Positions 27,750 through 37,893 of a stretch of DNA of 64,000 bases are shown here, piece by piece (positions within the stretch are counted from its first letter, which is position 1; every line of letters starts with the position of its first letter). The DNA is from Barnesiella propionica. Its GTDB lineage: Bacteria; Bacteroidota; Bacteroidia; Bacteroidales; Barnesiellaceae. A program made the translations under genes and the position numbers. The stretch is from NCBI RefSeq assembly GCF_025567045.1, contig NZ_JAOQJK010000006.1, forward strand, positions 124,001 to 188,000, read 5' to 3'. A model generated the notes under the pieces. It was given only the letters and a program-made list of their open reading frames with translations, ran no database searches and was not told the DNA's origin.

Positions 27750-30700
27750 ATGAGGAGAAGCTTTAAATTTTTAATATACACTATATTATTGTTTAGCGGA
27801 GTAAGCATTTACTCTGCTTATGCTGCATATAGCTCCGCCTATTCACCCGCTCCTGCCTCTCAGGCTCCATCCAGAGAAACTCCCGCAAAGAAGGATAGTG
27901 TCCAAACCCATTTTCCCATCACCAAAACATCTCCCGAAAAATACGAAGATATCGGTAAGGAATCTCCTGCCGACCTTAAGACTCCTTCCAACGTAAAAAC
28001 CGTAGTGGAATACGACCCGACCACTAACTGCTATGTTATGCGCACTAAAGTAGGAGACACCGAAATTGCGACTCCTTTCATGTTATCGGCAGATGAGTAT
28101 AACGACTATACATTGAAACAATCGATGATGCAATATTACCGGGAACGGAATGCCGATAATTTTATCAATAATAAAAAGAACGAGTTCAATTTTCTTGATA
28201 TGCAATTCTCTCTGGGGCCTTTGGAAAAAATATTCGGCCCCGGCGGTGTACAGTTAAAGACCCAGGGGTCTATCGACCTGAATATGGGTATAAAATCCAA
28301 TAAAACCGATAACCCGGGTATTCCAGAAAGCGCACGTAAAAAGACCTATTTCGATTTTGATGAAAAAATACAGGCAACTGTAAATGCGAAAGTGGGGGAT
28401 AAACTCAGTTTTAACATGAACTACAATACGGACGCTACTTTCGATTTCGATTCCAAAAACCTGAAACTGCAATATCAGGGAAAAGAAGACGAAATTATCA
28501 AGAATATTGAAGCCGGTAACGTAAGCATGACCACAGGTTCATCGCTAATTCGGGGCAGCTCCGCCCTGTTCGGTATCAAAACTACGATGCAATTCGGTAA
28601 ATTAACAGCTACGGCTCTCGTCTCGCAACAAGAATCGGAAACTAAAACCGTGAACACGAAAGGTGGGGCCCAAACGACCGAATTCAAATTCAGCGCAGAT
28701 CAGTATGACGAAAACCGTCATTTCTTTCTAGGCCATTTTTTCAGGGATAATTACGATAAATTCATTGCCAAATTCCCATATATTTCTTCAGGAGTGAGTA
28801 TCAGCCGCATCGAAGTATGGGTAACTAATAAACGAGGAAACAATGACCAGGCCCGTAATATACTAGCGTTCATGGATCTGGGAGAAAATGAGAAAGTAGC
28901 GAACGATTTCTGGATAGGACAAGTAAGTAAGCCCAATACACAGAATTCAGCTAATAATCTTTACTCTACTATCACACAGCAGTATCCCGACGCCCGTAAC
29001 ATCAGCCAGGTTACGCAAGCGTTGGAAGGACTTAGTGTTCACGGTATAGAAGGAGGGCAAGATTATGTCAAAATAGAAAATGCCCGGAAACTCGAAAGTT
29101 CGGAATATACATTGAATTCCCAATTAGGATATATTTCGCTGAAAACGATGCTCAATCCCGACGAGGTACTGGCCGTAGCTTATGAGTATACTTATAACGG
29201 ACAGACTTTCCAGGTGGGTGAATTCTCCGGTAATATTACCAATACAGAACAATGTCTGTTTCTGAAAATGTTGAAAGGCACGACCATTACGCCTCAGCTT
29301 CCTATCTGGAAATTGATGATGAAGAACGTATATTCATTAAATGCATATCAGGTACAAAAAGACAAGTTCCGGTTAAATATCAAATATCTCAGCGATACGA
29401 CCGGAGTATTGCTTAACTACATAAGCGAAGGCAACATAAAAGGAATTCCCCTCATTCGTGTCATGAACCTGGATCGGTTAGACGCCAACCAAGAAGCTAA
29501 TCCGGATGGTATATTCGACTTCGTAGAAGGCTTCACCGTACTTTCGGCAAACGGAAAAATCATTTTTCCTTCCGTAGAACCGTTCGGTAATTATTTAAAA
29601 ACTAAAATCGGAAATGACAATATTGCAAAAGACTATATTTTTCAGGAATTATATGATTCTACCCTCACGGTAGCCCGGCAATTCTCGGAAAAGAACAAAT
29701 TTGTCATGACCGGAGAATACCAGTCATCTTCCGGAGCTGAAATCAGGCTGAACGCAGCCAATGTTCCCCGCGGTTCCGTAGTCGTTACGGCGGGAGGACG
29801 TACCCTTACCGAAAATACAGATTATACGGTAGATTATTCTATGGGTATCGTTACGATACAGGACCAGAGCCTTATCGAATCGGGAACACCTATCAGCGTG
29901 ACATTGGAAAACCAATCCATGTTCAGCATGCAAAGGAAAACCATGCTGGGACTCGACCTGAACTATGCCTTTTCAAAAAATTTCAATGTAGGGGCTACTA
30001 TCATGCACTTATCTGAGAAATCCCTTACCGAGAAAGTGAACATAGGGGATGAAGTTCTCAATAATACATTATGGGGAATCAACACGTCCTACAACACACA
30101 ATTCTTGTGGCTGACTAATCTGCTGAATAAAATACCGACAGTGAACGCCACAGCCCCGTCACGCCTGGCAGTAACGGCAGAATTCGCACAGTTGATTCCC
30201 GGGAAATCGAAGAAAGGCAGTCAGCGCGGAATGTCTTACATAGATGATTTCGAATCCACACAGACCGTAATTGACTTGCGTTCCCCTTATTCTTGGGCAC
30301 TCGCCTCAACTCCTTATAACCCCAACCCAACGGATAGGAGCAAACAATTCTTTTTAAACGCCGCAAAATCCAATGATATAGAATACGGTACCGACCGGGC
30401 ATTAATCTCATGGTATTACATAGACCGGATGTTCACCATGAAAAATTCGTCCCTGACCCCGGCCCATATTAAGAACGATCTGGATCAATTATCCAATCCT
30501 TATGTCCGGGAAATCAATTCACGGGAAATATTCCCCAATAAAGAATTGAACTACGGAGAAACCTCGGTACTTCAAACGCTTAATCTTTCTTTTTATCCCC
30601 AAGAAAGAGGACCTTATAACTTGGACGGCACTAACATTGATGATGAAGGGAATCTCCTCAATCCTAAAAACCGCTGGGGAGGTATTATGCAGAAAATGGA

Positions 30701-33700
30701 TAATACGGATTTCGAATCCATGAATATAGAATACATACAATTCTGGATGATGGATCCGTTTCTGGATGAAAACAATCCTAATACTTCAGGCGGCGAACTG
30801 TTTTTCAACCTGGGAGAAATATCGGAAGACATTCTGAAAGACGGTCTGAAATCGGCAGAAAACACTCTTCCTGCTAACGGTGATACTACCCAAATAGCAT
30901 ATACCGTATGGGGAAAGGTATCGAAGAGCCCGTCACTTACATTCAGTTTCGACAATTCGGTACCCCGTAAACAACAGGATGTGGGTCTCAATGGTCTCTC
31001 CACCGATGAAGAATTCGTATATCCTGCCTATGCCACATATCTGGAACAATTAAACAGTAAACTGAATGTTGGCGCCAAAGAACGGATGCTGAACGACCCG
31101 TTCTCTCCCCTTAATGACCCCGCCGGAGATAATTATCACTATTACCGGGGAGAAGATTACGATAATGAACAGGCGAGCATACTGAAACGGTACAAACGAT
31201 ATAACGGAACGGAAGGGAACTCTCTATCGGAAAAAGAGGCTAACGACAAGTATTATATGTCTTCGCGTACGGTTCCCGATGTAGAAGATATCAATCAGGA
31301 CTACACGCTGAACGAATACGAACGCTATTATCAATACAAAGTATCTCTACGCCCTGAAGATCTCGAAGTCGGTAAAAACTATGTTACGGACAAACGCGTA
31401 GCTACGGTCAAACTGCGTAACGGACAAGAGACCGAAGCTGTATGGTATCAATTCAAGATACCTTTAAAAAGCTACGACACAAAGATAGGATCTATACAGG
31501 ATTTCAAGACCATCCGCTTTATCCGTATGTTCATGACCGATTTCGAAAAAGAAACTCATCTTCGCTTCGCCACACTGGAACTGGTACGGGGCGAATGGAG
31601 AAACTACGATTATAACCCCGACAGTAAGGTCGATGAACCTGTAAAAGGGAAACTGGATATCTCTGTCGTAAATATAGAAGAAAATGCGGGACAAACCCCG
31701 GTCAACTACGTACTGCCTCCTGGTGTAACCCGTATTATCGATCCGGGACAATCACAGATCACACAACTGAACGAACAAGCGATGTCCCTGAAAATAACCG
31801 ACCTGAAATCAGGAGAAGCTCTGGCCGTATATAAGAACAGCGGACTTGACATGCGTAGCTACAAACGTTTGCAAATGTTTACACACGCAGAAAAACTAAT
31901 AGACGACAAGAGCAATTTGAAAAACGGAGATTTGACCGTTTTCCTGCGTATCGGTACTGACAGCCGTTCCAATTATTATGAATATGAAATACCTCTGGTC
32001 CTTACTGCACCCGGAACTTATAATACCTATAATTCTCAGGATCAGGAAGCTGTATGGCCCAGCCAGAATATGTTCGATTTCCCGTTATCGGTATTCACAG
32101 ATCTTAAACTGAAAAGAAATACCGAAAAACGCAAAGATAATTCAGGAATTACTTTCCAGTCCCGCTATTCGGAATACGATCCTGAAAAACCGCAAAACAA
32201 AGTAACGATAGTAGGTAATCCGTCTTTATCGGATGTACGTACAATTTTCATAGGTATACGAAACAACTCCAACGCCACAAAAGAGGGAACTATATGGGTA
32301 AATGAAATGAGGTTGACCGACTTTGATGAAAGCGGCGGATGGGCTGCCAAAGCCAATATGAACCTGAACATATCGGACATAGCTACGCTGAACCTGGGGG
32401 GACAGGTGGAAACAGTTGGTTTCGGAGGAATAGACCAGAGCCTGACTGAGCGCAGACTCGACGATTATTATCAATATAATATCGCTACAATGGTAGAGGT
32501 GGGACGTTTCTTCCCTGAAAAAGCGAAAGTAAAACTACCCGTATTTTACTCGATATCGAAACAAAAAACCATGCCGAAATATAATCCTCTCGACCAGGAT
32601 ATATTGTTGAAAGACGCACTAGACAATGCCGGCTCCAAAGCCGAAAAAGATTCTATTAAATCCATGTCTATCGATAAAATCACGGTGGAAGGCTTCAGCA
32701 TATCAGGAGCAAAAGTCGACATACAAAGTAAGAACCCGATGCCTTACGATCCGGCCAACCTTACTGCCAGTTATTCTTACAATAGGCAAAGTAAAGAGAA
32801 CCCTACCACACAATACGAGAATACATACGACCACCGGGGAAATCTTACGTATAGCTACACTCCCTATGTACCGCCACTAAAACCATTCAGCTTCATAAAG
32901 AGCAATTCGAAGCATGTAAAATTCCTCAGGGAAATGGAGATCAACTATCTGCCGACCAATATAGCATTCAGTACGAATATATCGAGGTATTATTACGAAC
33001 AGCAATTACGTGACCTGACAGAATCGGGCTCCTCCGGATATGAACTTCCCGTTTCGGTGAGTAAAAACTTTTTATGGGACAGGCAAATGTCTATACAATG
33101 GAACTTATTCAAATCCCTGAACCTGTCATTGCAAACCATGACAAACGCCCGCATCGAAGAACCTAGCGGACCGGTGAACAAACGTCTTTTCCATGATGAA
33201 TACGAAGCATGGAAAGATACGGTATGGAGCAGTGTCAAAAAATTGGGAACTCCCTGGAATTATAATCAGACATTTAATGCAACATATAACGTACCGTTTA
33301 ATAAGATACCGGTACTGGATTATCTTTCTTTATCCGCCAAGTATAATGCTACATACGGCTGGGACCGGGGAGTGCAAGTCGACGATGAAACCGACCTGGG
33401 AAACAATATCAACAATCAGGCCCAGCTCAGTTTCGACGGACGGTTCAATTTCGAACAACTATATAACAAATCACGGTATCTGAGAGACATCAACCGCAAG
33501 TTCTCCACCAGTTCACGCCTTTCCAACAAAACGTCAAAAAAAGAAAGAAAATTTGAACGGCAGGTTACATTGCGTGAAGATACCACCGTACAATTAAGAC
33601 ATAACCTGAATAATAAAAAGGTGAAAGTAACAGCCCGGGATAACACAGGCAAACTAGTACAGGTTAAGTACAAGGTAATGGACTCTAACAGTGTACAGAT

Positions 33701-35192
33701 ACTTAATAAGGGAAAAGAACGCTGGAAAATAACTATCGTACCTGTGAAGAATGCCGGCAACGAGTTCTGGACGCGCGTTGCGGAATATTCGTTACGCACC
33801 GCCATGATGGTCAGGAACATAAGCGTCCGTTACCGGACTAATAACAGTATGTCTATCCCTCTGTTCCGTCCCAATGTAGGTGATATATTCGGACAATCAA
33901 CAACGGCTGGACCTCTCTCGCCGGGATTGGATTTCGCATTTGGTTTCACCGATGAAAGTTATATACGAAAAGCAAAGGATCGCGGATGGCTTATTGCCGA
34001 CGAATCTCAGGTAACCCCCGCCATCATAAATAAAGGAACCGAACTGAACATAGAAGTGGCACTGGAACCTATACGGGGACTCAAAATAAACTTCACCGGA
34101 AACTGTACGGACAACCGCAATAACCAGATACAGTTCATGTATGACGACATGCCTACATTACGGGGCGGTAGTTATACAAAAACTCATGTAGCTATAAAAA
34201 CCGCGTTACGTTCTTCCAAATCATCTAATGGATACCAGAGCGACGCATTCGATGAATTTATGCGAAATCGTGAAATAATCGCATCCCGCCTCTCCCGGAA
34301 ATACGCAAATCTGAATTACCAGAAAAACAGCGTTGCAGGTAAGGGTATTGCAACCGATAACAATATGCCGATAGGCGAGATCAACAGGAACTCTCCCGAT
34401 GTTATGATCCCTGCATTCCTGGCTGCATATACGGGAAGCGATGCCGGAAAAATAGGTCTGTCGCCTTTCCCTTCGTTATCCAGCATCTTGCCGAACTGGC
34501 GCGTTACATACGACGGATTGATGCAGTTGCCTTTCTTCAGACAGCATTTTAAAAGTTTCACGCTGAATCACGCATATCAATGTACCTACACGGTAGGCTC
34601 TTACTCTTCATACCTGACTTGGGTGGAAGCAGACGGTAATTTCGGTTTTATAACCGACGAACTGAACAATACACTCGTACCGTCCTCCCCATACGACATA
34701 TCTTCGGTATCTCTCATCGAACGGTTTGCTCCTCTCATCGGATTTAAAATGACGATGAAAAATAATATTACCGGAAATGTAGAATATAAAGATTCACGTA
34801 CGCTAACCCTCAACCCCGCCGCAGGACAATTGGTCGAAGGCAGTACAAGAGACTTTACCATAGGAGCCGGTTATAAAATAGCGAACTTCAATACCATCTT
34901 GAAAATAAAAGGACGCGAAACCGGAGTAAGCAACGACCTTACCGTTACGGGAGATATTTCGTTCCGGAATACGTCCACTCTTATCAGGCGTATCGATCAG
35001 AATTATACCCAGGCAACTGCAGGTACATCCAGTTATGTAATAAAATTCACGGCAAACTATGTCTTGAGCAAACGTATTACTTTAGGTGCCTACTATGACC
35101 GACAGGTGAATAAACCTCTGGTTTCATCGACTTCATATCCTATTACTAACAGTAATTACGGTATATCGGTACGTCTTTCCCTGACAAGATAA
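27750..35192 (+). CDS. sprA: SprA, outer-membrane translocon of the type IX secretion system
   Basis: About 2,480 residues with an N-terminal signal peptide (MRRSFKFLIYTILLFSGV...AYA). The protein is rich in beta-strand-forming, aromatic repeats consistent with the giant 36-strand barrel known for SprA/Sov, and includes typical stretches such as FLDMQFSLGPLEKIFGPGGVQLKTQG and RGMSYIDDFESTQ. SprA forms the channel through which T9SS cargo crosses the outer membrane. A GTG at 27720 is an alternative start; the ATG at 27750 gives the better signal peptide. The frame is intact across 7.4 kb. Other T9SS genes are not in this window. Confidence 0.93.
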   Translation: MRRSFKFLIYTILLFSGVSIYSAYAAYSSAYSPAPASQAPSRETPAKKDSVQTHFPITKTSPEKYEDIGKESPADLKTPSNVKTVVEYDPTTNCYVMRTKVGDTEIATPFMLSADEYNDYTLKQSMMQYYRERNADNFINNKKNEFNFLDMQFSLGPLEKIFGPGGVQLKTQGSIDLNMGIKSNKTDNPGIPESARKKTYFDFDEKIQATVNAKVGDKLSFNMNYNTDATFDFDSKNLKLQYQGKEDEIIKNIEAGNVSMTTGSSLIRGSSALFGIKTTMQFGKLTATALVSQQESETKTVNTKGGAQTTEFKFSADQYDENRHFFLGHFFRDNYDKFIAKFPYISSGVSISRIEVWVTNKRGNNDQARNILAFMDLGENEKVANDFWIGQVSKPNTQNSANNLYSTITQQYPDARNISQVTQALEGLSVHGIEGGQDYVKIENARKLESSEYTLNSQLGYISLKTMLNPDEVLAVAYEYTYNGQTFQVGEFSGNITNTEQCLFLKMLKGTTITPQLPIWKLMMKNVYSLNAYQVQKDKFRLNIKYLSDTTGVLLNYISEGNIKGIPLIRVMNLDRLDANQEANPDGIFDFVEGFTVLSANGKIIFPSVEPFGNYLKTKIGNDNIAKDYIFQELYDSTLTVARQFSEKNKFVMTGEYQSSSGAEIRLNAANVPRGSVVVTAGGRTLTENTDYTVDYSMGIVTIQDQSLIESGTPISVTLENQSMFSMQRKTMLGLDLNYAFSKNFNVGATIMHLSEKSLTEKVNIGDEVLNNTLWGINTSYNTQFLWLTNLLNKIPTVNATAPSRLAVTAEFAQLIPGKSKKGSQRGMSYIDDFESTQTVIDLRSPYSWALASTPYNPNPTDRSKQFFLNAAKSNDIEYGTDRALISWYYIDRMFTMKNSSLTPAHIKNDLDQLSNPYVREINSREIFPNKELNYGETSVLQTLNLSFYPQERGPYNLDGTNIDDEGNLLNPKNRWGGIMQKMDNTDFESMNIEYIQFWMMDPFLDENNPNTSGGELFFNLGEISEDILKDGLKSAENTLPANGDTTQIAYTVWGKVSKSPSLTFSFDNSVPRKQQDVGLNGLSTDEEFVYPAYATYLEQLNSKLNVGAKERMLNDPFSPLNDPAGDNYHYYRGEDYDNEQASILKRYKRYNGTEGNSLSEKEANDKYYMSSRTVPDVEDINQDYTLNEYERYYQYKVSLRPEDLEVGKNYVTDKRVATVKLRNGQETEAVWYQFKIPLKSYDTKIGSIQDFKTIRFIRMFMTDFEKETHLRFATLELVRGEWRNYDYNPDSKVDEPVKGKLDISVVNIEENAGQTPVNYVLPPGVTRIIDPGQSQITQLNEQAMSLKITDLKSGEALAVYKNSGLDMRSYKRLQMFTHAEKLIDDKSNLKNGDLTVFLRIGTDSRSNYYEYEIPLVLTAPGTYNTYNSQDQEAVWPSQNMFDFPLSVFTDLKLKRNTEKRKDNSGITFQSRYSEYDPEKPQNKVTIVGNPSLSDVRTIFIGIRNNSNATKEGTIWVNEMRLTDFDESGGWAAKANMNLNISDIATLNLGGQVETVGFGGIDQSLTERRLDDYYQYNIATMVEVGRFFPEKAKVKLPVFYSISKQKTMPKYNPLDQDILLKDALDNAGSKAEKDSIKSMSIDKITVEGFSISGAKVDIQSKNPMPYDPANLTASYSYNRQSKENPTTQYENTYDHRGNLTYSYTPYVPPLKPFSFIKSNSKHVKFLREMEINYLPTNIAFSTNISRYYYEQQLRDLTESGSSGYELPVSVSKNFLWDRQMSIQWNLFKSLNLSLQTMTNARIEEPSGPVNKRLFHDEYEAWKDTVWSSVKKLGTPWNYNQTFNATYNVPFNKIPVLDYLSLSAKYNATYGWDRGVQVDDETDLGNNINNQAQLSFDGRFNFEQLYNKSRYLRDINRKFSTSSRLSNKTSKKERKFERQVTLREDTTVQLRHNLNNKKVKVTARDNTGKLVQVKYKVMDSNSVQILNKGKERWKITIVPVKNAGNEFWTRVAEYSLRTAMMVRNISVRYRTNNSMSIPLFRPNVGDIFGQSTTAGPLSPGLDFAFGFTDESYIRKAKDRGWLIADESQVTPAIINKGTELNIEVALEPIRGLKINFTGNCTDNRNNQIQFMYDDMPTLRGGSYTKTHVAIKTALRSSKSSNGYQSDAFDEFMRNREIIASRLSRKYANLNYQKNSVAGKGIATDNNMPIGEINRNSPDVMIPAFLAAYTGSDAGKIGLSPFPSLSSILPNWRVTYDGLMQLPFFRQHFKSFTLNHAYQCTYTVGSYSSYLTWVEADGNFGFITDELNNTLVPSSPYDISSVSLIERFAPLIGFKMTMKNNITGNVEYKDSRTLTLNPAAGQLVEGSTRDFTIGAGYKIANFNTILKIKGRETGVSNDLTVTGDISFRNTSTLIRRIDQNYTQATAGTSSYVIKFTANYVLSKRITLGAYYDRQVNKPLVSSTSYPITNSNYGISVRLSLTR

Positions 35193-35219
35193 AATCGTTA
35201 TATATAATAACCAAAAACC

Positions 35220-35924
35220 TTATTGGGCATCTTTAATCATTTGTTCTCCTGCTGTTATATAAATTTCCACACGCCGGTTCTGGGCACGCCCTTCAGGTGT
35301 CGCATTACTGGCAACCGGATCATTCCATCCCATGCCTTGTTCCGACAAACGAGTGGAATTCACCCCTGCATTTACCAGATAGTTAGCGACCGATTGAGCC
35401 CTCTGTAATGACAAACGTTCATTGAGCTGCTGTCCTCCCGTATTATCGGTATATCCGAAAATCTGAACGTTAGTACCGGGATTCTGACGTAAATTAGCTG
35501 CCAAACCGTTCAAATCGGTACGTGCCGAAGGACTCAGGGTGCTGGAACCTGTTGCGAAAAGAATTCCATTGTCAAAAGTCACTTTTATAGCCTGCAAGTT
35601 ATTACTATCTTTTACTTTCTCTATCTGGGCATTCTTCAATTCAGCTTCCAGTTCTTTTTGTTGTTTATCCATTTTATGCCCGATGAGTGCACCGGCACCC
35701 GAACCCACCGCCGCACCGATAAGCGAACCTATCCAGGCTCCTTTGCCCCCTCCGGCAATTGCACCGACACCGGCCCCCAGTGCCGCACCGGAACCACCTC
35801 CAACGACAGCACCTTGTCCTGTTTTACTCATATTCTTATAGGCAGAACACCCTCCCATCATCACCATCGAGCTGCACACTACTGCTATCATCCCGATCTT
35901 TATACTTTTACTCATTCCTTTCAT
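35220..35924 (-). CDS. OmpA-family lipoprotein with glycine-zipper domain
   Basis: 234 residues from the ATG at 35924 (MKGMSKSIKIGM). The signal sequence ends in MMGGC, a lipobox with acylated Cys26. A glycine-zipper region follows (about 38-85, repeated GxxxG, amphipathic membrane-interacting), then a short coiled coil and an OmpA C-terminal peptidoglycan-binding domain (about 120-230) with IFGYTDNTGGQQLNERLS and RAQNRRVEIYI. It tethers the envelope to peptidoglycan. The frame continues upstream to 36068 but those codons do not form a sensible N-terminus. It is convergent with sprA. Confidence 0.9.
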   Translation of the reverse strand: MKGMSKSIKIGMIAVVCSSMVMMGGCSAYKNMSKTGQGAVVGGGSGAALGAGVGAIAGGGKGAWIGSLIGAAVGSGAGALIGHKMDKQQKELEAELKNAQIEKVKDSNNLQAIKVTFDNGILFATGSSTLSPSARTDLNGLAANLRQNPGTNVQIFGYTDNTGGQQLNERLSLQRAQSVANYLVNAGVNSTRLSEQGMGWNDPVASNATPEGRAQNRRVEIYITAGEQMIKDAQ

Positions 35925-36074
35925 GATTTTATTTTTTAGTTTTTTATTTATACAACAACCAATAGAGGAGGAGTGTTGAACAAAGTACGTCAATATAATA
36001 AAAAGAAAAGAAACTATCCTAAACAAATCTTCTGACTGAAGGTTATAATATATAAACCTAATTATCATAACAAA

Positions 36075-36773
36075 ATGAAAAAGAATCTTCTTATCATCTT
36101 CTTTTTACTGGGACTTCCCGGTATCATACCGGGCATATGGGCACAGACCAATGCCGTATATTTCGAAATGCCTCCATTACCCTACGCCCCGGGAGCTCTG
36201 GAACCTTATATAAGTACTGAAACCATGAGCTTCCATTACGACAAACATGTACGAAATTACTTAAATAACACCAACCGGTTATTGCAAGGGAATAAGCTGG
36301 CAGGAAAAGACTTGGAAACTATTGTCATTCAATCCGAAGGAGAGCTGTTCAACAATGCAGCTCAATTATGGAATCATATTTTTTTCTTCAATTCCCTCTC
36401 GCCCGACCTTCATATTTCTCCCACCGGGGCTCTGGCAAAAGCCATCGAAAAACAATGGGGAAATTTCGATAACTTCAAAAAAAATTTCACACAAGCTTCA
36501 CGTAAGTTATTCGGTTCAGGATGGGTATGGCTGGTTGAAAAACCAGACGGTACGTTGGATATCATCTCCGAACAGAATGCAGGCAATCCACTTAAAGCGG
36601 GACTCAAACCATTATTCGGTTCGGACTTGTGGGAACATGCTTATTACATCGATTACAGAAACGACCGGAACGATTACATAGAACAGCTATGGAACGTAAT
36701 AGACTGGAATGCCATATCGGAGCGGTACGAAGAAAATCAAAGCAATGGCTCAGGACAACATAGCAGCCGGTAA
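36075..36773 (+). CDS. Fe/Mn superoxide dismutase with an export signal
   Basis: 232 residues. The SOD core is complete: metal ligands His54 (SFHYDKH), His101 (WNHIFFF), Asp184 and His188 (DLWEHAYYIDYRN), plus GSGWVWLV. Unusually, the enzyme begins with a typical signal peptide (MKKNLLIIFFLLGLPGIIPGIWAQ, cleavage after WA), so it should act in the periplasm or outside, dismutating superoxide that reaches the envelope. Fe versus Mn cannot be decided by eye. A serine/glycine-rich tail of about 12 residues follows the domain. Confidence 0.92.
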   Translation: MKKNLLIIFFLLGLPGIIPGIWAQTNAVYFEMPPLPYAPGALEPYISTETMSFHYDKHVRNYLNNTNRLLQGNKLAGKDLETIVIQSEGELFNNAAQLWNHIFFFNSLSPDLHISPTGALAKAIEKQWGNFDNFKKNFTQASRKLFGSGWVWLVEKPDGTLDIISEQNAGNPLKAGLKPLFGSDLWEHAYYIDYRNDRNDYIEQLWNVIDWNAISERYEENQSNGSGQHSSR

Positions 36774-36860
36774 GTAACGAATCATCGGTAAAAGAACAAT
36801 TTTTCACCGATATATTCAGGAGATTGGTCGATTTTATTTTTAATCTCCCCCGACTTCCTC

Positions 36861-36868
36861 TATATTTG
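36861..36868 (+). promoter_or_regulatory. -7 box of a possible small RNA
   Basis: TATATTTG matches TAnnTTTG; a TTTT tract ends 20 bases upstream at the -33 distance. No reading frame follows, but a terminator does (36941-36976). Confidence 0.4.
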
Positions 36869-36874
36869 TAATCA

Positions 36875-36977
36875 AGAGAAAAAGAGATAGAAATAAGCGA
36901 CTATTTTTTTCGATTAAACTATTCTATATATTTTGGTGGTACGGCACTTTCGCTGGGAAGCGGAGTTGCCGTTTTTC
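36875..36977 (+). ncRNA. Candidate small RNA between the superoxide dismutase and HAD genes
   Basis: A transcript from the box at 36861 would start near 36875 and end at the T-run after the hairpin at 36941-36972, giving about 100 bases. There is no start codon followed by a usable frame. The unit is on the plus strand, while the nearest downstream gene is on the minus strand, so the terminator is not that gene's. It might instead only be the distant terminator of the superoxide dismutase mRNA. Confidence 0.3.
36941..36976 (+). terminator. Intrinsic terminator, plus-strand direction
   Basis: ACGGCA (36941-36946) pairs with TGCCGT (36967-36972) around an inner CGCT/AGCG stem, and TTTTT follows on the plus strand. 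No T-run follows on the minus strand. Confidence 0.6.
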
Positions 36978-37628
36978 TTACAAAAAACGTAATATATCTT
37001 CGGGCTTACCGGCAAGGACATCCGCTCCATTCTCCCGTAATTCGGTTTGGGAGCGAAATCCCCAAGTCACACCTACCGAACGCAACCCGGCATTACGGGC
37101 CGTACGCATATCTACCCCGGAATCTCCTACATATAATACATTGGCCTTATTCCTGATCCCGGTTTTTCGGAGTATATCATTTATAATTGCCGGATCGGGT
37201 TTCGGTGGCACCCCTTCACGCTGCCCGAAAACCGCTGCAAAAGGAAGCGCTCCGAAATAATGGTTTATAAGCTTAGTTGTTCCTTCCTGATATTTGTTAG
37301 ATGCCACGGCTAAAGATATACCGCGCGATACCAATTGAGATAAAAGAACCGTGATTCCGGGATAAGGAACAGTATAATCCGTATTATGATCGGAATAATA
37401 GTCCAGAAAATAACGACGCATGTATGCAATATTCTCAGATGTTCTTTCTCCTTCCGGCAACGCTCTTTCAAATAATTTGTTAATCCCGTTCCCGACAAAA
37501 TACGGATATTCGCTTTTATCATGTTCCGGAAAACCACACCGGCTTAAAGCATAATTGGTACTTATCGCCAAATCATCGATCGTATTAAGTAAAGTTCCGT
37601 CCAAATCGAAAATTACAAGTCCTGTCAT
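36978..37628 (-). CDS. HAD phosphatase, phosphoglycolate phosphatase-like
   Basis: 216 residues from the ATG at 37628 (a GTG two codons upstream is in frame). HAD motif I FDLDGTL, motif II AVASNK, motif III lysine region (GVPPKPDP) and motif IV YVGDSGVDMRTARNAG are all present, with a helical cap between motifs I and II, as in Gph/PpaX. It likely removes phosphate from phosphoglycolate or a related small molecule; the substrate is not certain. Confidence 0.88.
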   Translation of the reverse strand: MTGLVIFDLDGTLLNTIDDLAISTNYALSRCGFPEHDKSEYPYFVGNGINKLFERALPEGERTSENIAYMRRYFLDYYSDHNTDYTVPYPGITVLLSQLVSRGISLAVASNKYQEGTTKLINHYFGALPFAAVFGQREGVPPKPDPAIINDILRKTGIRNKANVLYVGDSGVDMRTARNAGLRSVGVTWGFRSQTELRENGADVLAGKPEDILRFL

Positions 37629-37841
37629 ATACACCTTTATTTATTTCTTAGTACGAAATTAATAAAAAACAGTTGTTCCGCCCTTCTTTCGGGAATATTT
37701 ATAAAATTATCCCTTTCTTTTCTCCTGATTGTATCTCTTCCAGAGTTCATATATACGAAATATACACCATAATATATATAATATTTACTATTTCACCCAT
37801 ATATATAAGAGAAAAAGAACATTATATAAGGCTTAATGACC

Positions 37842-37872
37842 TTTCCTCTTCCAATAGTCACCTATATCTTTG
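37842..37872 (+). promoter_or_regulatory. Promoter of the second HAD gene
   Basis: TTTC at 37842-37845, 19 bases, TATCTTTG at 37865-37872: a near-consensus Bacteroidetes promoter 21 bases ahead of the ATG at 37894. Confidence 0.65.
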
Positions 37873-37893
37873 TAACAGAAAAAAAGAAGAATT

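Noticed and set aside
27720..35192. Several open frames on the opposite strand inside sprA
   Set aside because: They overlap a clear, long coding frame and lack family similarity or plausible starts; they are shadows of its codon usage.
35925..36068. Long N-terminal extension of the OmpA-like lipoprotein
   Set aside because: The extended frame would place the lipoprotein signal 48 residues inside the protein; the internal ATG gives a normal lipoprotein.
36783..36817. Terminator directly after the superoxide dismutase gene
   Set aside because: ATCGGT/ACCGAT can pair, but the loop is long and no T-run follows; evidence is too weak to call.
37635..37893. Small ORFs between the two HAD genes
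   Set aside because: They lack a start context and the region contains the promoter of the downstream gene.
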